DNA from: JAFARZ01 sp035651595
GTDB taxonomy: Bacteria > Actinomycetota > Actinomycetes > Streptosporangiales > Streptosporangiaceae
Direction of reading: 5' to 3'
DNA length: 15,034 nt
Assembly: GCA_035651595.1 (NCBI GenBank)
Contig: DASRFJ010000201.1
Span: forward strand, 1-15,034
Shown here: positions 5,717 to 13,357 of the stretch, in pieces
Position numbering within the stretch: the stretch's first letter is position 1
How the letters are laid out: every line of letters begins with the position of its first letter
Notes under the pieces: generated by a model
Database searches by the model: none
Told to the model about the DNA's origin: nothing
Seen by the model: the letters and a program-made list of their open reading frames with translations, nothing else
Program-made: the position numbers and the translations under genes

Positions 5717-6328
5717 GTGGCCGGCTGGGAAGCCTTGCAGAATATCGGCGCATTCGACTTCGGCGGCGTGGTCGGCGCGGTCGACTCGCTTTTCGAGGGC
5801 TGGTATGGTCTCGGCGGCGATCCGGGGACCCGGGAGCTCTCGACCGCTTACGACCTGACGATGCTGGGGGCGGCGGCGATGCACGTCGCCGTGCTCGAGC
5901 AGTCCGGCGAGCGGCCGCGACGGGCGCTGGAGATTCAAGCGCCAGAGGCTCGGGTAGCGTTCCTCAAGTTCGCCTGCGGGGGGACGATCTACCACAGGCA
6001 GCGCGAGTTTGAGGACCTGCAAATGGCGGATGTCATACCGTTTTCCGGTGACATTGCGAAGCTGGGCGCCGTCGGGGTGTCTTCGATGTACGATTTGGGC
6101 GCGAATTTCGACGGCTACTTCGAGGCGCTCCTCGGCCTGTATCGCAGGTCTCAGTCTCCGTTCACGAGGGCGGTCGCTGAGAGCGGCTGGCTGCACCTGG
6201 AAGGACTCATCTGGCGGACGACGCTGTGGAGCGTTTCGCACCCAGGTCAAGTGCGCGAAGTCGTCGAGGAACACGTCGCGCGATATGACCGGTACCTCGG
6301 ATACCTGCGCCGAGGACTCCCGGCATAG
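5717..6328 (+). CDS. unknown soluble partner of the five-helix membrane protein
   Basis: This 203-residue protein matches no family I know. It has no signal peptide and no convincing membrane helix; alternating hydrophobic and charged stretches suggest a mostly alpha-helical globular fold (STAYDLTMLGAAAMHVAVLE, FDGYFEALLGLYRR, VREVVEEHVARYDRYLGYL). Aromatic and acidic residues cluster near the N-terminus (GAFDFGGVVGAVDSLFEGWY). Only one cysteine (Cys87) is present. The GTG at 5717 is fixed by AAGGGG five bases before it. It is the second and last gene of the unit; 205 bases later the genes run in the opposite direction. The pairing with a membrane protein having a large cytosolic head suggests that the two products bind each other, but this is inference from position only. 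Confidence 0.72.
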   Translation: MAGWEALQNIGAFDFGGVVGAVDSLFEGWYGLGGDPGTRELSTAYDLTMLGAAAMHVAVLEQSGERPRRALEIQAPEARVAFLKFACGGTIYHRQREFEDLQMADVIPFSGDIAKLGAVGVSSMYDLGANFDGYFEALLGLYRRSQSPFTRAVAESGWLHLEGLIWRTTLWSVSHPGQVREVVEEHVARYDRYLGYLRRGLPA

Positions 6329-6533
6329 GCGGCGGTGGGGATCCGGTCCGTTGCGCCGCATCGGCGGGCGGAAGGCGGCGCGCTTGTTCGGGTGCGGAGG
6401 CGGGTGATTTCGTCATGCTGGACGACGAGCCGGGCGAGTGCCTGATCTCTGCCTCAGGGTACCGCCAGGATTCCGGTTTGGTCAGACACGAATCTGCAGC
6501 TCACAGCGCCTGGCCCATACCGCGCACACATGA

Positions 6534-8018
6534 TCAGCTAGACCTGAGCCGCTCGAGTAGCAAGCCGAGGTTTACCAGCGCGATCCGCACGGACGAGTCA
6601 CTGCAGCCGTATGGCAGCACGACTGTATCGCCGTGAACCATGGCGCCACAGGAGTACACGACGTTCGGGACGTAACCCTCGCGCTCCGACTCGTCGGCCA
6701 CGAGCAGGGGCTCAGATAGCCCGCCAATAAGGCGCTCGGGCTCGTCCAGGTCGAGCAGGGCGGCGCCGATGGCGTACTCCCGCATGGGTCCGACGCCGTG
6801 CGTGAAGACCAGCCATCCCATCGGGGTTTCGATCGGCGAGCCGCAGTTACCGAGCTGGATCAGTTCCCATGGACGTGCCGGCGACTGGACGGTGCTCGCG
6901 TCGGGCCAGTCATGAATTACATCTGAGTACGCAATCGCGTTACTTTCTCTGTCCCAGCGGGAGAGCGCGGCGTAGCGGCCGGCGATCTTGCGGGGAAACA
7001 GGGCCATGCCCTTGTTCCTGGCCGACGGACCCGAGAGCTGGGAGACAGTGAATGTGCGAAAGTCGCTTGTTTCCAGGAGGTGCGGCGCGACCTGCGAACC
7101 ATCGAATGCCGTGTAGGTCGCGTAGTAGATGGCGTCTGCGCCGTCGGTGAAGCGCACGAATCTGGCGTCTTCCATGCCGTGGTCTTCGGCTGGACCGCTG
7201 GGCCATAGAACCCGCTCAGGAAGGGCGCGCTGATCATCGAACTCCACGAGGTAATTAGACGCCGCTATCCACCGGATCCTGTCGGCAAGTTTCGTAGCGT
7301 CCCCCCGTGTCACATGCTGCCCGGCAAGCTCGGCGAGCGCGGTATTCAGGTCGGCCGCGGTGAAGTGGCGTGGCAGGATGCTCCAGAGGAACCGCGCGTT
7401 CTCATCATCCTGGCCGAGTTCGATGACTTTCTTCTGAAAAAGGTTGCGATCGTATGGGATGGACCGAACGCATCCGGTGTCAAGGAACCGGCCAGGCGAG
7501 TCGAAGTGGATTCCGGAATCGGCGCCGATTGTGCCAGTCCTGAACTCGATACTCGATAGGTGGCCTTCCCCGACAGCCCGCAGGCTCATAACGAACCGGG
7601 CTTCCCCGGGCTGACATCCTTTCTGGTCAGGATGCATCACGATCGACGGGTTGAACAGGGCCGCGGCTTCCAGCGCGTACTCATGGGTGAAGTACGCTCC
7701 GATCAGCTGCCGCCGCGCGGTCCCTATCTCTATTTCGGCGCCGACCCGGTGCGCGACGAGCTGGAAGTTGCGCTCCAGGGTTTCGGCCAGGTCGTCATGC
7801 CGGCAGGAGAACCGGGCTAGTGTCCGGGAGAGAGCTTGTGTCACGTCGTGTTCGCTCAGGTCAAGGATGCGGTCGATGACCGTCATCGCACGCGAGCCGC
7901 CTTGGATCAAGGTCTCCTGGCCTGGCACGAACAGCCGGCACACCGTGCGAGAGGCGTCTGGCCTCATCCGATGCGCTGTCCTGGCCAGCAGCCCGCTCGC
8001 GGTCTGAGGGGCCTTCAT
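6534..8018 (-). CDS. GH130-like glycoside phosphorylase/hydrolase (beta-mannoside type)
   Basis: A 494-residue protein whose C-terminal two thirds show the order of motifs of the five-bladed beta-propeller GH130 family: FNPSIV (122-127), GMEDARF (281-287), NKGMALFPRKI (335-345), GNCGSPIETPMGWLVFTHGV (390-409) and YVPNVVYSCGAMVHGDTVVL followed by PYGCSDSSVRIA. Known GH130 enzymes cleave beta-1,2- or beta-1,4-mannosidic bonds, by phosphorolysis or hydrolysis; which applies here cannot be told. The N-terminal 120 residues are an added helical segment (ILDLSEHDVTQALSRTLARF) found in longer family members. The ATG at 8018 overlaps the TGA of the upstream barrel gene (ATGA), fixing the start; an open reading further upstream is noncoding shadow. 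No signal peptide, so cytosolic. Last gene of a three-gene operon. Confidence 0.82.
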   Translation of the reverse strand: MKAPQTASGLLARTAHRMRPDASRTVCRLFVPGQETLIQGGSRAMTVIDRILDLSEHDVTQALSRTLARFSCRHDDLAETLERNFQLVAHRVGAEIEIGTARRQLIGAYFTHEYALEAAALFNPSIVMHPDQKGCQPGEARFVMSLRAVGEGHLSSIEFRTGTIGADSGIHFDSPGRFLDTGCVRSIPYDRNLFQKKVIELGQDDENARFLWSILPRHFTAADLNTALAELAGQHVTRGDATKLADRIRWIAASNYLVEFDDQRALPERVLWPSGPAEDHGMEDARFVRFTDGADAIYYATYTAFDGSQVAPHLLETSDFRTFTVSQLSGPSARNKGMALFPRKIAGRYAALSRWDRESNAIAYSDVIHDWPDASTVQSPARPWELIQLGNCGSPIETPMGWLVFTHGVGPMREYAIGAALLDLDEPERLIGGLSEPLLVADESEREGYVPNVVYSCGAMVHGDTVVLPYGCSDSSVRIALVNLGLLLERLRSS

Positions 8019-9031
8019 CGTGGCGCGAGGGCCAGGCGGAGCCCCTGCTGCATCACGGAGATCATCGCCAGTGTCGACTCGGCCCCCTGGTTGCGACTGC
8101 GACTGGTTTGGCTGAGTCCGTCGCTGCCCCCGCCGGTTCGTTCGTCGAGGAGCGGAATCCTGGCGTCGTTGTCGCCGAGGAACCACGCCACGCTCATCTC
8201 GACGCCGGAAAGCCAGCTGCTGTCACCGCTGACCGTCGCCGCGCGCATGCACGCATCGGCCAGGGCGGCGACTTCGATCGGCTGCTGGTCGAAGGCTGGG
8301 CGGGCCTCTCCCTGGCTCCAGCCTCCGGCGGGCACGACCGACAGGTGGCCGTCCCGGGTCTCGACGGTCAGCAGCCAGTCGAGCATGAGCAGGCCGTCAC
8401 GCAGAACCCGGTCCCGGCCAAGTTTCCAGCCGGCCACGATGACGGCCTCTGCGATGGCCGCGTTCGCGTAGCTGAGCCTTGGTTCTGGCCACGGCCACGC
8501 CGCACCGGCAGACGGTTCGCCGATGGTCGAGATGGCTGAGTCGAGAAGCGTTAGCGCGCCAGCATGGTCCGGCCACCTCTCGAGTATCTCGACGGCCCCG
8601 AGCGCCGCAAATGCCATGGCGTGCGGCCAGACAGAGGAAGCTTGCGCGCCGCGGCCGAATCGGGCGAAGGATTCCGCGCGGATACCCGGGGTGGGTCCCC
8701 GCGCGGCGGCCGTGCCCACGCCCCAGAGAAAGCGGCCCCAGCAGTCCTGCGTTCCTGGCTGGTCTTGCCACCTGCGGTCGTAACCGAGGCGGTTACGGAC
8801 CCTTCCGTCTGGCGCCTGCGCCTGGGCCAGGAAGTAGAGGTAACGGCGGCACAGGGTTATCAGTTCCTTAGATGGCGACGGCTCCCGGCACACCACGACC
8901 AGGCCGCGGGCCACGTCGTCAACGCAGTAGCCGTGCTCGTACCTGGGCACGATTCCGTCGGCGTGCTCGAGCAGGCCGACATGATCGGTCAATCGCTGCA
9001 GGTGCCGGAACGGCGCGGCCGGGTACCTCAT
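8015..9031 (-). CDS. (alpha/alpha)6-barrel glycosidase-like protein
   Basis: A 338-residue soluble protein built of repeated helical hairpins, as in (alpha/alpha)6 toroids. Recognisable blocks are FRHLQRLTDHVGLLEHADG, HGYCVDDVARGLVV (33-46), LAQAQAPDGRVRNRLGYDRR, CWGRFLWGVGTA (97-108), SVWPHAMAFAALGAVEIL, FDQQPIEVAALADAC (248-262) and RNQGAESTLAMISV (313-326). Proteins with 'HLxRLTDxxGLxEHA...GYxxDDxARxL' and 'NxGAESTLA' occur next to, or fused to, GT4 glycosyltransferases and GH130 enzymes and are often labelled glycosyltransferase or thioredoxin-domain-like barrel. Their activity is not known to me; the paired Asp38-Asp39 and Glu319 are candidates for catalysis. ATGA overlaps join it at both ends to the GT4 gene (9028-9031) and the GH130 gene (8015-8018), a sign that the three act in one pathway. 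Confidence 0.75.
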   Translation of the reverse strand: MRYPAAPFRHLQRLTDHVGLLEHADGIVPRYEHGYCVDDVARGLVVVCREPSPSKELITLCRRYLYFLAQAQAPDGRVRNRLGYDRRWQDQPGTQDCWGRFLWGVGTAAARGPTPGIRAESFARFGRGAQASSVWPHAMAFAALGAVEILERWPDHAGALTLLDSAISTIGEPSAGAAWPWPEPRLSYANAAIAEAVIVAGWKLGRDRVLRDGLLMLDWLLTVETRDGHLSVVPAGGWSQGEARPAFDQQPIEVAALADACMRAATVSGDSSWLSGVEMSVAWFLGDNDARIPLLDERTGGGSDGLSQTSRSRNQGAESTLAMISVMQQGLRLALAPR

Positions 9032-10152
9032 GCCGGGGATCCCGCCCTGGTCACAGTGAGCAGTGACGCGAGTTCCCGGTAGGAACGCGCCACGGCTGGC
9101 CACAGCATCTGCGGCGCGTGGTCCGCTGAGTACCTGCTCATCCGCGCCGAAAGGCCAGGCTCGGTGAGCACGCGCTGCAGCGCTGTCGCGATGCCTGCCG
9201 GGTCCTGACGTTCGACCAGGAGTCCCGCGCCGAGCAGCTCGACGGCATGCGGGAAGCACGTCGACACCACCGGCTTTCCGGCGGTGACCGCCTCGATCAA
9301 GACCCCGGAGGTGACCTGCTCCAGCGAGTCGTACGGCAGCAGCACGACGTCGGCGGCGCCGATCAGCCGGCTCAAGGCGGCCGCGGGAAGGAATCTGCCA
9401 TCGAAGTGCACACGGTCTTCCGCATCTGCGGCCCGTGCCCGGGCCTGGAGCGCCCGCCGGTAGGCCTCGCCATCGCGGTCGAGCACACGCGGATGTGTCT
9501 GGCCGGCCACCTGGTAATCGACGTGCAGCCCGCGATCGCGAAGCAGAGCCATCGAATCGATCGCATGCTCAATCCCCTTGCCCGGCCCGAGCAGCCCCCA
9601 GGTCAGCACGCTGGGACGGCCGGTGTTCCCGGCCGATGACGCGGTGATCCGGTTGTCGGCAGCGCCGTGCGGTATCACGACGACCTTCTCGGGACCGGTG
9701 CCGTAGATATCCAGCAGTCGCGATCGGGCCGTCCGCGTCATCGTCACGACCACGCTGGCGGCGGCGATGACCTCATCGAGGATCGTGCGCTGCCGCCACG
9801 TGGGCCGTGCCAGCACAGTGTGCAGTACGACGATGACCGGTACGTACAGAGCTTCCAGCAGTGAAATGACATCCTGGCCGTCAGGGCCGCCGTATATGCC
9901 GTACTCGTGCTGGACGATCACGACATCGAAGCTGTTGAGTATCTCGGCGGCAGCTGACGCGCTTGCTGCCGAACCGGCCACGAGGTCACCCGCGATCTCG
10001 TCGGCAGTACATGGCGCTGGCTTGTCTAGCACGCGCACGACAGCTACCTGATCGCCCGGCTGGGGCAGATGGGTGAGCAGCGCCGCGGTGAATGTCGCTA
10101 GCCCGCACTGCGTGGGCGGATAGGTGCTGAGCAATGCATAGGTCGTCGGCAT
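9028..10152 (-). CDS. GT4-family glycosyltransferase (GT-B fold)
   Basis: A 374-residue protein with the two Rossmann-like halves of a GT-B enzyme. The N-terminal acceptor half starts ALLSTYPPTQCGLATFTAAL and contains IVQHEYGIYGG (79-89) and VVVIPHGA (157-164). The C-terminal nucleotide-sugar half contains TWGLLGPGKGIEHAIDS, HFDGRFLPAAALSRLIGAAD and LPYDSLEQVTSGVLIEAVTAGKPVV. The 'CGLATF' opening and 'HEYGI' are typical of GT4 enzymes using GDP-mannose or UDP-sugars; the donor is unknown. In the EX7E motif the second acid is Glu287 but the first position holds Gln279. AAGGAG four bases before the ATG at 10152 supports this start. It is the first gene of the operon, so its promoter should lie in the gap above 10152; TTGACG at 10218-10223 (minus) is a possible -35. 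Confidence 0.88.
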   Translation of the reverse strand: MPTTYALLSTYPPTQCGLATFTAALLTHLPQPGDQVAVVRVLDKPAPCTADEIAGDLVAGSAASASAAAEILNSFDVVIVQHEYGIYGGPDGQDVISLLEALYVPVIVVLHTVLARPTWRQRTILDEVIAAASVVVTMTRTARSRLLDIYGTGPEKVVVIPHGAADNRITASSAGNTGRPSVLTWGLLGPGKGIEHAIDSMALLRDRGLHVDYQVAGQTHPRVLDRDGEAYRRALQARARAADAEDRVHFDGRFLPAAALSRLIGAADVVLLPYDSLEQVTSGVLIEAVTAGKPVVSTCFPHAVELLGAGLLVERQDPAGIATALQRVLTEPGLSARMSRYSADHAPQMLWPAVARSYRELASLLTVTRAGSPA

Positions 10153-10768
10153 GAGGCTCCTTGTCTCGCTTTCCGTGGCACAGGCTCCAGCGCCAGCGGA
10201 TCTTTGAGTCGCGCGGACGTCAACTGCGCCGGTACCGGAGGGGTTACACAGCACGCAGACGAGGGAAACAGGTCGGCTCGCCAGCACGGGCCCGCACGCC
10301 TCAATGGGACAGGCTGGCCCCGGGACCTGCCTTCGGGAACGAAATCATCTGGCTAGATCTTCATGGCGAGCCCCGAGGCTGGCTGAGAGGGCCTCGCGTG
10401 CTCGCTACGTCCCGAACAGTGGCTGAGCGTCCTCCGCGGCCTCACGAAGTGAACGCATCGTCAGCATAGCCCAGAACAGCCTCGAAGTCGCCCGTGTCAC
10501 CGGCGGCGCCCTTGTATCCCGCCACCCTGTGTATTCGTACGCTGAGTGCGGACCCTTGCCGAGCCTGGAATGACCGGCCGCGCGACGGAGACGTTAGCCG
10601 GAGCACGGACCCATTACGTAACACACCGGCCGTTATGACATCCGGTCCAGGCTCAGGGACATCAGCCAGGGCCGGTATGATCACACCACCCAGCTGGGGG
10701 ATTATTCGGTGCCCACGGGGCTCCGCTACCGCGGACAAAGGGCGGTTCCGTCGGAGGGGAGCGGGTGA
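10153..10768. other. 616-bp divergent intergenic region
   Basis: This stretch separates the minus-strand sugar operon from the plus-strand phosphatase gene and should hold promoters for both. Visible elements are TTGACG on the minus strand (10218-10223), the perfect palindrome TTACGTAA (10614-10621), and TATGAT on the plus strand (10676-10681). Reading frames in both directions are open for long stretches, as usual in high-GC DNA, but none has a recognisable product, a start with a ribosome-binding site, or a conserved motif, so I call no gene here. Confidence 0.5.
10676..10681 (+). promoter_or_regulatory. candidate -10 (TATGAT) for the phosphatase gene
   Basis: TATGAT differs from the TATAAT consensus at one base and stands out in GC-rich sequence 88 bases before the ATG at 10769. 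No good -35 is present at the right distance, so it may depend on an activator or be fortuitous. Confidence 0.35.
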
Positions 10769-12670
10769 ATGGTGACGGGCAACGCGGAAGGCATTGGAGC
10801 CGGCAAGGAGGGCGGCGAGAAACCGCGGCTGGCCGCGCGGCTGGAAGTGCCGTGTCAGCCGGGGCTGGCGGCGTCCGCGGATCCGGGGATGGAGCGGTTC
10901 GCGCGGTTGGTGGCTGGCGCGCTGGGGGTACCGGCAGCGCTGGTGTCGCTGGCGGAGGCGAACCGGCAGGTGTTTCCCGGCCAGGTTGGACTGGCTGAGC
11001 CGTGGGCGTCCGGCCGCCATACCCCGCTGGTGCACTCGCTGTGCCAGCGCGTGGCGGCCACTGGCAGTCCGGTGGTGCTGGCCGATGTGCGTCAAGACGA
11101 GCAAGCGCGCGGTAGCGCGGCCGCCGGCGACCTGGCGGTGATCGCCTACGCCGGCATGCCGCTGACTGACGACGCAGGCCGCGTGCTGGGGTCCTTGTGC
11201 GCGATTGACACCCAGCCCCGAGCCTGGTCGCCCCGGGAACTGGCCAGGCTGGCGGACCTGGCTGAGGCATGCTGCGCGGAGCTGAGGCTGCGGATCACGT
11301 CGCGCCGCGCAGCGCATGCCCTGGACGCGGCCGAGCGATCGCAGGCCGCCGCCCAGGAGTATGCGGCTCAGGCACGCCTGGCGCTGGACCGCTCGGAGCT
11401 GATGCTGCGCGCCGCGGAGGACCTGGCCGAGACCGCGGGCCTGGCTGATGCGCGTCAGCGGGTAAAGAACCTGGTTTCCGGCAACCTCAAGCCCTCCTAC
11501 GTGGGACTGGCTCTGCTGGACGGGCAGCAGCTGCGCTGGGCGCCTGATTCTGACCTCGCCCATGCCGTGGACCTCAGCGGCCAGGCCGTTGCGCTGGAAG
11601 ACGCCGGCCCGAGTGCCCGGGCAGCCCGCCAGGGCCGGGTGGTCGTTGTCACCGGCAGCGCTGCCCGGCGAGCCGGGCGAGAACGGCCCGGTGGTACCGA
11701 CCCCGGCGCGGCCGGCCTGGAGACGGCGGTATGCGTCCCGCTGCTGGGAATCTCCCGGACGCTGGGCATCCTGGTACTGGGCTGGGACACTCCGCACGAG
11801 GTTGACGTGACCGAACGGGCGGTGCTGACCGCGATCGGCGGGTATACAGCCCGTGCCATCGAGCGGGCGCTGCACCTGGAGCAGCGGGTCGCTGTGGCCA
11901 CCCAGCTGCAGCAGGCCATGCTCACTGATCTGCCTGCCGCCCCCGGCCCTCAGCTGGCCGCCCTGTACCGTCCCGCTGCCGCCGGCGAGCTGGTCGGCGG
12001 CGACTGGTATGACGCCTATCCGCTGGGACCTGCCGCCCGCGGGCCGCGGCCACCTGGCGGAGCTGACCTGGAACCGGTGCCTGCGCTGGCACTGACGGCT
12101 GGGGACGTCACCGGCCACGACATGCACGCGGCCACGATCATGGGCCAGATCCGCAGCATGCTCCGCCAAGCCGACCTTGACCACCTCGCTCGCGGGCCGG
12201 CCGCGGCCGTGACGGCGGTGGAGAACGCCTGCACCGCGCTGGGCCTGGACGCTACCGGCACCCTGGTGCACGCCCACCTGAGCCCAGCGGGCGGCGGCGC
12301 ATGGCACCTGTCCTGGACTAACGCCGGGCACCCGCCGCCGCTGCTGCTGGAGCGCCCCGGGGGGCAGCCCGAACGCCTCGCCGCACATGATCTGCTGCTG
12401 TGGCCTGGCCTGGCCGCCTGGCCGCGCGCCAGCCACCAGCGTCTCCTGCCTCCCGGGGCGACGCTGCTGCTCTACACCGACGGGCTGGTTGAACGACGTG
12501 GTGCTGACATAGACGCCGCGATCGACCGTACCGCCGCCGTTCTGGCCGCTGCCCCCGCCGACCGCCCACTCCCCGCCCTGCTCGAGCGGCTGGCCGCCGA
12601 GATCGCCGGCCCCAGGCCCGCCGACGACATGGTCCTGCTTGCTGCACGGATCCCAGTCGGCACGGCCTGA
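10769..12670 (+). CDS. GAF-GAF-SpoIIE (PP2C-type) serine/threonine phosphatase, RsbU-like
   Basis: A 633-residue cytosolic signalling protein. GAF domain 1 spans about 37-175 (ERFARLVAGALGVPAALVSL; IAYAGMPLTDDAGRVLGSLC). A helical linker (175-215) leads to GAF domain 2 at about 215-370 (AVCVPLLGISRTLGILVLGW). The SpoIIE/PP2C phosphatase domain runs from about 375 to 628. Its metal-binding residues are visible in GELVGGDWYDAY (Asp412), ALTAGDVTGHDMHAA (Asp446), LLLYTDGLVERR (Asp571) and ADDMVLLAAR (Asp620); TNAGHPPPLLL is the usual core strand. Such proteins dephosphorylate anti-sigma-antagonist (STAS) proteins in response to signals bound by GAF domains. No STAS or anti-sigma kinase gene is adjacent, so the target lies elsewhere. 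GGAGGGGA at 10753-10760 precedes the ATG at 10769 by eight bases. A very long antisense frame across it is a codon-bias shadow. Confidence 0.92.
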   Translation: MVTGNAEGIGAGKEGGEKPRLAARLEVPCQPGLAASADPGMERFARLVAGALGVPAALVSLAEANRQVFPGQVGLAEPWASGRHTPLVHSLCQRVAATGSPVVLADVRQDEQARGSAAAGDLAVIAYAGMPLTDDAGRVLGSLCAIDTQPRAWSPRELARLADLAEACCAELRLRITSRRAAHALDAAERSQAAAQEYAAQARLALDRSELMLRAAEDLAETAGLADARQRVKNLVSGNLKPSYVGLALLDGQQLRWAPDSDLAHAVDLSGQAVALEDAGPSARAARQGRVVVVTGSAARRAGRERPGGTDPGAAGLETAVCVPLLGISRTLGILVLGWDTPHEVDVTERAVLTAIGGYTARAIERALHLEQRVAVATQLQQAMLTDLPAAPGPQLAALYRPAAAGELVGGDWYDAYPLGPAARGPRPPGGADLEPVPALALTAGDVTGHDMHAATIMGQIRSMLRQADLDHLARGPAAAVTAVENACTALGLDATGTLVHAHLSPAGGGAWHLSWTNAGHPPPLLLERPGGQPERLAAHDLLLWPGLAAWPRASHQRLLPPGATLLLYTDGLVERRGADIDAAIDRTAAVLAAAPADRPLPALLERLAAEIAGPRPADDMVLLAARIPVGTA

Positions 12671-12766
12671 CGCTGTCCGTCGCCAGCGTGAACGCACCCG
12701 CCGGGTGCGGATAACGATGCCGCGCGCGAAGCTGGCCTGGCTGTCCTGCCGCCGACGGCATCGGGG

Positions 12767-13009
12767 TCATCCCCGCGGGTCAGTTCGACCCTCTTTGCGG
12801 CGCTGGTCCTCGATGACGGACGCGACGTGCCGTACGCACACCTCGAACGCCAGCGCGTCTTGCGCGTGCATGGTGCGCAGCTTGGCCATGAACTTGACCA
12901 TGTTCTGCACGGTGTGGTCCGGCAGGCCCTGCACGCTCATGTAATTCCCGCCGCCAGCCTCCGTGAAGCCGGGGATCGTACCTATCTGGATTCCGTAAAA
13001 GTCAGTCAC
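12767..13009 (-). CDS. small hypothetical protein
   Basis: This 80-residue protein is not one I recognise. It begins with a short Gly-rich segment (DFYGIQIGTIPGFTEAGGGN) and continues as two likely helices (HTVQNMVKFMAKLRTMHAQD and ALAFEVCVRHVASVIEDQRR), ending in a basic, polar tail. It has one cysteine and neither a membrane helix nor a signal peptide. GGAGG on the minus strand (13016-13020) lies six bases before the GTG at 13009, which I prefer to the GTG at 13015 that directly abuts the ribosome-binding site. It lies 144 bases downstream of the cold-shock gene on the same strand and converges on the phosphatase gene. It could be co-transcribed with the cold-shock gene. Codon bias (GC-rich third positions) supports real coding. 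Confidence 0.6.
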   Translation of the reverse strand: MTDFYGIQIGTIPGFTEAGGGNYMSVQGLPDHTVQNMVKFMAKLRTMHAQDALAFEVCVRHVASVIEDQRRKEGRTDPRG

Positions 13010-13093
13010 ACTCACCCTCCGTGTCCTGTAGTCCGGAAACCCGCACCCGGGAAGCGCTGCCGTCCGGTGAGTCTGGCAGCCGCGCAGGCTTCA

Positions 13094-13144
13094 CGGACAC
13101 GGTGCCCGGCGTCGCGGGCAACGATTCCCTGCCGCCGGTGTCCG
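13094..13144 (-). terminator. possible hairpin downstream of the cold-shock gene
   Basis: CGGACAC (13094-13100) and GTGTCCG (13138-13144) are perfect arms seven bases long, with a GC-rich 37-base loop that can itself fold. The structure starts about ten bases after the cold-shock stop on the minus strand. The long loop makes it a weak call. Confidence 0.25.
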
Positions 13145-13153
13145 GGCGTGGTC

Positions 13154-13357
13154 TCAGATCGGGCGGACGTGCTCGGCCCGCGGCCCTTTGGCGCCCTGGG
13201 TGACCGTGTACTCGACCCGCTGGTTGTCCTGGAGGCTGTGGTAGCCCTCGGTCTCGATCGCGGAGTGGTGGACGAAGACGTCGGGCGTACCGTCGTCCGG
13301 ACTGATGAACCCGTAGCCCTTGTCCGTGTTGAACCGCTTCACTGTTCCCTGAGCCAC
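13154..13357 (-). CDS. CspA-family cold-shock protein
   Basis: A 67-residue protein, the standard length of single-domain cold-shock proteins, beginning VAQGTVKRFNTDKGYGFISP. Both nucleic-acid-binding motifs are present: RNP1 as KGYGFIS and RNP2 as VFVHHSAI. The rest (SLQDNQRVEYTVTQGAKGPR followed by AEHVRPI) fits the five-stranded OB-fold. These proteins bind single-stranded RNA or DNA and act as RNA chaperones in cold or stationary phase; actinobacteria carry several paralogs, some constitutive. I place the start at the GTG at 13357, with AGGAG about seven bases upstream; an extension to 13381 adds residues (MIARQENT) foreign to the family. The usual W in KWFN is replaced (KRFN), as in a subgroup of actinobacterial homologs. 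A strong hairpin lies about 97 bases upstream. Confidence 0.93.
   Translation of the reverse strand: MAQGTVKRFNTDKGYGFISPDDGTPDVFVHHSAIETEGYHSLQDNQRVEYTVTQGAKGPRAEHVRPI

Noticed and set aside
8019..8186. 56-residue upstream extension of the GH130-like frame
   Set aside because: The ATG at 8018 forms an ATGA overlap with the previous gene; the extension is low-complexity and overlaps the barrel gene's conserved end.
9032..9259. 76-residue upstream extension of the barrel-protein frame
   Set aside because: It overlaps the end of the glycosyltransferase gene; the ATG at 9031 gives an ATGA overlap and starts at the conserved domain.
10442..12697. A 751-residue open frame on the minus strand
   Set aside because: It lies antisense to the phosphatase gene, which has clear domains and catalytic residues. 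The antisense product is Gln/Arg/Gly-rich without motifs, as expected from GC-rich third codon positions.
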